DNA of 9,886 bases, taken from Cellvibrio sp. Its GTDB lineage: Bacteria; Pseudomonadota; Gammaproteobacteria; Pseudomonadales; Cellvibrionaceae. Numbering within the stretch: position 1 is the stretch's first letter; each line of letters starts with the position of its first letter. The stretch covers positions 1 through 9,886 of the forward strand of contig DQHS01000053.1 in assembly GCA_003524365.1 (NCBI GenBank), given 5' to 3'. Below, in pieces: positions 7,382-9,886 of the stretch. Position numbers and translations under genes: made by a program. The notes beneath the pieces are model-generated. The model was not told the DNA's origin and searched no databases. It saw nothing but the letters and a program-made list of their open reading frames with translations.

Positions 7382-8083
7382 CTAGGGCAGAGTTTGAATA
7401 ATAGATTTGCAGGTGGCAGCAGGATCAGGAGACTTGGTAATTGGCCGACCAATCACTAAATAACTACTACCAGCCGCAATTGCCGCAGCAGGTGTCAACG
7501 TGCGTCGCTGATCATCAGCAGGCGAATTATCCAGACGAATACCAGGCGTCACAAGACAAAACTCATTACCAAATTGCGTCCGCATTAATGGGGCCTCCTG
7601 TGCTGAGCAAACTATTCCGTCGAGACCACATCTGTGTGTCAGGCGCGCCAACTTCATGACTTGCTCTTCCGGGCTACACTCAATTCCGACACCAGATAAA
7701 TCGCCGGCCTCCATACTTGTCAGCACTGTAACAGCAATTAACAAAGGCGACTTACCTGTGCGACGCGCCAACACTTCCCGCGCTGCAATCATCATTCGCT
7801 CACCACCCGATGCATGTATATTAACCATCCATACCCCCAACTCTGCTGCCGCTTTAACGGCTTTGCTGGTGGTATTGGGAATATCATGAAACTTGAGGTC
7901 GAGAAAAATTTCAAAACCCTGCTCCATTAATTGTTCTACAATTTTGGGGCCGCATGCGGTGAAAAGCTCCTTACCTACTTTCAGACGGCAGTCCAATGGA
8001 GACAATCGTTTTGCCATGGCAAGGCATTGATCAGCATTGTCAAAATCCATTGCGACAACAATACGTGGACCCAGAGTAAACAT
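7382..8083 (-). CDS. pyrF: Orotidine 5'-phosphate decarboxylase
   Basis: PyrF decarboxylates OMP to UMP, the last step of de novo pyrimidine synthesis. The protein has 233 residues, typical for the short bacterial form, and should fold as a TIM barrel. The catalytic segment 'DLKFHDIPNT' (62-71) supplies the D-K-D set (D62, K64, D67). 'VAMDF' (10-14) and 'LKVGKEL' (34-40) are the expected substrate-binding strands. 'TPGIR' (179-183) and 'IGRPIT' (211-216) form the phosphate-binding end. The ATG at 8083 has GAGG 7 nt upstream. A terminator hairpin ends 13 nt before the ATG, leaving no room for a promoter after it, so pyrF must be transcribed through that hairpin. It is followed by cmk after 28 nt; together they supply UTP and CTP. 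Confidence 0.97.
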   Translation of the reverse strand: MFTLGPRIVVAMDFDNADQCLAMAKRLSPLDCRLKVGKELFTACGPKIVEQLMEQGFEIFLDLKFHDIPNTTSKAVKAAAELGVWMVNIHASGGERMMIAAREVLARRTGKSPLLIAVTVLTSMEAGDLSGVGIECSPEEQVMKLARLTHRCGLDGIVCSAQEAPLMRTQFGNEFCLVTPGIRLDNSPADDQRRTLTPAAAIAAGSSYLVIGRPITKSPDPAATCKSIIQTLP

Positions 8084-8096
8084 TTATTGACCTCGC

Positions 8097-8132
8097 AAAA
8101 AAGAAGAGCCCGGGTCGCTAGACTCGGGCTCT
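8097..8132 (-). terminator. Intrinsic terminator or attenuator just before pyrF
   Basis: On the minus strand 8132-8121 pairs with 8116-8105, giving 12 base pairs including one G-T, around the 4-nt loop TAGC. The next bases are TCTTTTTT (8104-8097). It would end transcripts arriving from comEA, but because it stops 13 nt before the pyrF start codon it must also be passed by any pyrF transcript. That arrangement is typical of an attenuator. Confidence 0.85.
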
Positions 8133-8162
8133 CATTAAAACAAAAATCAACGCAAAATTCAT
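8118..8162 (-). CDS. Possible 14-residue leader peptide upstream of pyrF
   Basis: A short frame begins at ATG 8162 and reads MNFALIFVLMRARV, with its TAG stop lying in the loop of the terminator hairpin before pyrF. An in-frame TAA two codons upstream means this ATG is its first possible start. The frame crosses a T-rich stretch (15 of 23 bases between 8158 and 8136) right before the hairpin. A ribosome reaching the stop would cover the 5' arm of the hairpin. This resembles the layout of the E. coli pyrBI leader. Against it: no clear Shine-Dalgarno is present and a frame this short can arise by chance. Confidence 0.35.
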   Translation of the reverse strand: MNFALIFVLMRARV

Positions 8163-8167
8163 TCGTT

Positions 8168-8184
8168 AACGCCCATTGGGCGTT
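8168..8184 (-). other. Small hairpin in the comEA-pyrF gap, possible pause site
   Basis: AACGCCC and GGGCGTT pair perfectly over 7 bp with a 3-nt loop. No T run follows directly, so it is not a terminator. It lies just after the comEA stop and before the T-rich segment of the pyrF leader, where a polymerase pause hairpin would be expected in a pyrimidine attenuator. Confidence 0.5.
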
Positions 8185-8193
8185 CCCAAACGC

Positions 8194-8511
8194 TTAAATG
8201 CGAATGTTTTCGCGATTTTTGGCGAGCGTCGCCTCACCTATCCCCTTAACTTCCAATAACTGATCCACAGTTTTGAAATTCCCGTTCTCCTTGCGCCATG
8301 CAATTATGGCCTCGGCCTTCTTCTCACCAATGCCGTTCAGCTTGGTCAATTCCTGCACATCAGCAGTATTGATATTGATTGCCTCCTGATTTTCCGTTGC
8401 TTCGACTTTTGCTGCGGGAGCTTTGGCAGCAGGAATCTCTGCTGCAAATGCTAAAGAAGAAGCACCAAAAGATAAAATAACGATAGACGCGAGAGAAAGA
8501 ATAAACTTCAT
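8194..8511 (-). CDS. comEA: ComEA-like secreted helix-hairpin-helix DNA-binding protein
   Basis: The protein has 105 residues. It begins with a signal peptide: K2, a hydrophobic stretch at about 4-20, and a likely cleavage after AFA at residue 23 or after the next alanine. An Ala/Pro/Lys-rich linker (about 25-45) follows. The C-terminal half is a tandem helix-hairpin-helix domain, with 'INTADVQELTKLNGIGEKKAEAI' as its first part (47-69; hairpin glycines 60 and 62) and 'LLEVKGIGEATLAKNRENI' as its second. ComEA proteins bind incoming double-stranded DNA in the periplasm during natural transformation; in many gammaproteobacteria the role of such small relatives is unproven. I chose ATG 8511 because AAGGAG lies 7 nt upstream and it gives a clean signal peptide. 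The gene is bracketed by terminators, and no other competence gene is near. Confidence 0.88.
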   Translation of the reverse strand: MKFILSLASIVILSFGASSLAFAAEIPAAKAPAAKVEATENQEAININTADVQELTKLNGIGEKKAEAIIAWRKENGNFKTVDQLLEVKGIGEATLAKNRENIRI

Positions 8512-8537
8512 AAAATAACTCCTTATTGATTGAGGGA

Positions 8538-8567
8538 AAACACGCAATATCCTAACTTCGCGTGTTT
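8538..8567 (-). repeat. Inverted repeat in the comEA 5' leader
   Basis: AAACACGC and GCGTGTTT are perfect 8-bp inverted copies separated by 14 nt, 27 nt before the comEA ATG. They lie where the message would start if the candidate promoter at 8572-8600 is used. They could form a protective 5' hairpin or an operator. Confidence 0.5.
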
Positions 8568-8571
8568 GGAA

Positions 8572-8600
8572 ATAATATTTCCCTTTTAGTCCATTAAAAA
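8572..8600 (-). promoter_or_regulatory. Candidate promoter for comEA
   Basis: Minus-strand TATTAT (8577-8572) is a good -10 box (five of six). TTTTTA (8600-8595) is a poor -35 box at the ideal 17-nt spacing. It sits between the cysN terminator and comEA, where a promoter is needed. Confidence 0.35.
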
Positions 8601-8649
8601 GCAGACAATCGCTACATTAATTGTGCGACATTTCTTACAAACTTCATTC

Positions 8650-8682
8650 AAAAAAAAGCCCTGGTTCACACTAGGGCTTTTT
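8650..8682 (-). terminator. Intrinsic terminator after cysN
   Basis: A 13-bp stem (8653-8665 with 8670-8682, including one G-T pair) has a 4-nt loop. Read on the minus strand it runs into eight T residues (8657-8650). It lies 16 nt after the cysN stop. The stem ends in A/T pairs on both sides, so it would also work, less strongly, in the plus direction. A separate 6-bp hairpin (8685-8700) overlaps the end of cysN. Confidence 0.9.
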
Positions 8683-8698
8683 AAGATTGCATTCGCAA

Positions 8699-9886
8699 TC
8701 AGCTAATCAACGTTTTTAGATCGGTCGCATTCCAATGAGGGAAATGTTTGCGAACAAGCGCATTCAGCTCTAATTCGAACCCGCTATAATTGGTTGCGGT
8801 AGTTGCTTTTGCTTCTAGCTGTTCTATTACCATACCCGCGCCGACAGTAATATTCGTTAGGCGGTCAATCACAATAAATGCGCCAGTTGCGCGATTGCTA
8901 TTGTATTGATCGGCAACCACTGGCTGAGTCAGCAGAATATCGACGACGGCGATATCATTCAGTTGCAGTTGATTAATGATTGAATGCTCTTGCGTATTCA
9001 CATCAATACGATAATCAATAGACTCAACTACACCGCTCACCACCTTGCTGGCGAACTTGAACAAGTACTCTGAGTTTGCTTGGGTGGTTTTTTCTGCCAT
9101 CCACACTATGTGCGCTTTAAGATGGTTTGATTGCGGCACAGAATCTTTAGCTAGCACCAACATATCGCCACGGCTTACATCAACTTCTGTTGTGAGGGTC
9201 AATGTGACGGCCTGACCAGTAAAGGCTTCCTGCAGTTCACCATCATAAGTCACGATGGATTTTACATAGCTGGTTTTGCCAGATGGCAACACACGGATTT
9301 CGTCGCCAACTTTAACCACGCCAGAAGCAACATTCCCGCAAAAGCCGCGAAAATCCAGATTAGGACGATTTACGTATTGCACTGGGAAGCGAAAATCAGA
9401 GTAATTTTTATCACCGGCAATAGGTACAGTTTCAAAAATCTCCATTAACGTCTGACCTTGATACCAAGGCGATCGTTCAGAGCGATTAACCACATTGTCA
9501 CCATCCAGCGCCGAGATTGGCACAAACATGACATTGTTCATTCCCAGTTTCGCAGAAAAATCAAAATAATCCTGTTTGATTTTCTCAAACACTGCCTGAT
9601 CGAAATTCAACAAATCCATTTTGTTAACTGCTACGACAATATGCTTAATGCCAAGTAGCGACGCGATATAGCTGTGGCGACGAGTTTGTGTTACCACTCC
9701 GTAGCGCGCATCGATCAAAATAATGGCGAGATCGCAGGTCGATGCACCAGTTGCCATATTGCGCGTGTACTGTTCGTGACCAGGAGTGTCCGCGATAATA
9801 AATTTGCGCTTTGCGGTAGAAAAATAGCGATAGGCAACATCAATAGTAATGCCCTGCTCGCGCTCTGCTTGCAAACCATCAACTAA
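8699..9886 (-). CDS. cysN: Sulfate adenylyltransferase subunit 1 (5' end cut by window)
   Basis: CysN is the GTPase subunit of ATP sulfurylase; with CysD it activates sulfate to adenosine 5'-phosphosulfate, using GTP hydrolysis to drive the reaction. The frame is open at the window edge and shows 395 residues; E. coli CysN has 475, so about 80 N-terminal residues, including the P-loop, lie outside. In the visible part, 'DGLQAEREQGITIDVAYRYF' marks the switch I region, 'DTPGH' (33-37) is the G3 motif and 'NKMD' (88-91) the G4 motif. EF-Tu-like beta-barrel domains follow, with 'FPVQYVNRPNLDFRG'. The protein ends shortly after 'ELNALVRKHFPHW', so there is no fused APS kinase domain as in Pseudomonas CysNC. 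cysD is expected upstream, beyond the window. A strong terminator follows. Confidence 0.97.
   Translation of the reverse strand, partial: LVDGLQAEREQGITIDVAYRYFSTAKRKFIIADTPGHEQYTRNMATGASTCDLAIILIDARYGVVTQTRRHSYIASLLGIKHIVVAVNKMDLLNFDQAVFEKIKQDYFDFSAKLGMNNVMFVPISALDGDNVVNRSERSPWYQGQTLMEIFETVPIAGDKNYSDFRFPVQYVNRPNLDFRGFCGNVASGVVKVGDEIRVLPSGKTSYVKSIVTYDGELQEAFTGQAVTLTLTTEVDVSRGDMLVLAKDSVPQSNHLKAHIVWMAEKTTQANSEYLFKFASKVVSGVVESIDYRIDVNTQEHSIINQLQLNDIAVVDILLTQPVVADQYNSNRATGAFIVIDRLTNITVGAGMVIEQLEAKATTATNYSGFELELNALVRKHFPHWNATDLKTLIS

Noticed and set aside
7354..7452. N-terminal extension of cmk overlapping the end of pyrF
   Set aside because: The added residues do not resemble Cmk and no Shine-Dalgarno supports that start, while AAGGA sits correctly before the GTG at 7353.
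8512..8547. Upstream start for the ComEA-like gene adding 12 residues
   Set aside because: It would place charged residues ahead of the signal peptide, and the AAGGAG site clearly serves the ATG at 8511.
8699..9886. CysNC fusion with APS kinase, as in Pseudomonas
   Set aside because: The stop codon follows shortly after the CysN C-terminal 'RKHFPHW' segment and a terminator follows at once; no kinase domain is encoded.

Overview
The window looks like the chromosome of a gammaproteobacterium of moderate GC. CysN, ribosomal protein S1, GalU, Cmk and the CpsG-type phosphomannomutase all read like close relatives of the Escherichia coli or Pseudomonas proteins. A ComEA-like gene beside sugar-nucleotide genes, and rpsA/cmk flanking those genes, recalls the neighbourhood of polysaccharide loci in pseudomonads. 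A Cellvibrionaceae/Pseudomonadales-type organism is my best guess, with low confidence at family level. CysN is not fused to APS kinase, unlike the CysNC of Pseudomonas.

Every convincing gene is on the minus strand, so the reading order runs from high to low coordinates. (1) 9886-8699: 3' part of cysN (sulfate activation), closed by a strong terminator. (2) 8511-8194: a small secreted ComEA-like helix-hairpin-helix protein with its own candidate promoter. (3) 8184-8097: a leader region with a small hairpin, a 14-codon open frame, a T-rich stretch and a terminator hairpin ending 13 nt before pyrF. (4) 8083-7382 pyrF and 7353-6673 cmk, two pyrimidine nucleotide genes. (5) 6533-1355: a sugar-nucleotide cassette of manB, galU, manC and ugd, followed by a GC-rich hairpin. 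(6) A 320-nt gene-free stretch with a candidate promoter, then rpsA from 1034, cut by the window edge after 344 codons.

ManB and ManC make GDP-mannose. GalU makes UDP-glucose, and Ugd oxidises it to UDP-glucuronate. PyrF makes UMP and Cmk phosphorylates CMP, so the genes upstream help supply the UTP/CTP pool that GalU draws on. GDP-mannose, UDP-glucose and UDP-glucuronate are the sugar donors for an acidic heteropolysaccharide. No glycosyltransferase, polymerase or export gene is in the window, so the product cannot be named.

I see no new defence system, mobile element, CRISPR array or RNA gene. The most interesting points are the attenuator-like leader of pyrF, the separation of the usually adjacent cmk and rpsA by the cassette, the TTG start of manC, and the hairpin at the predicted 5' end of the comEA message.
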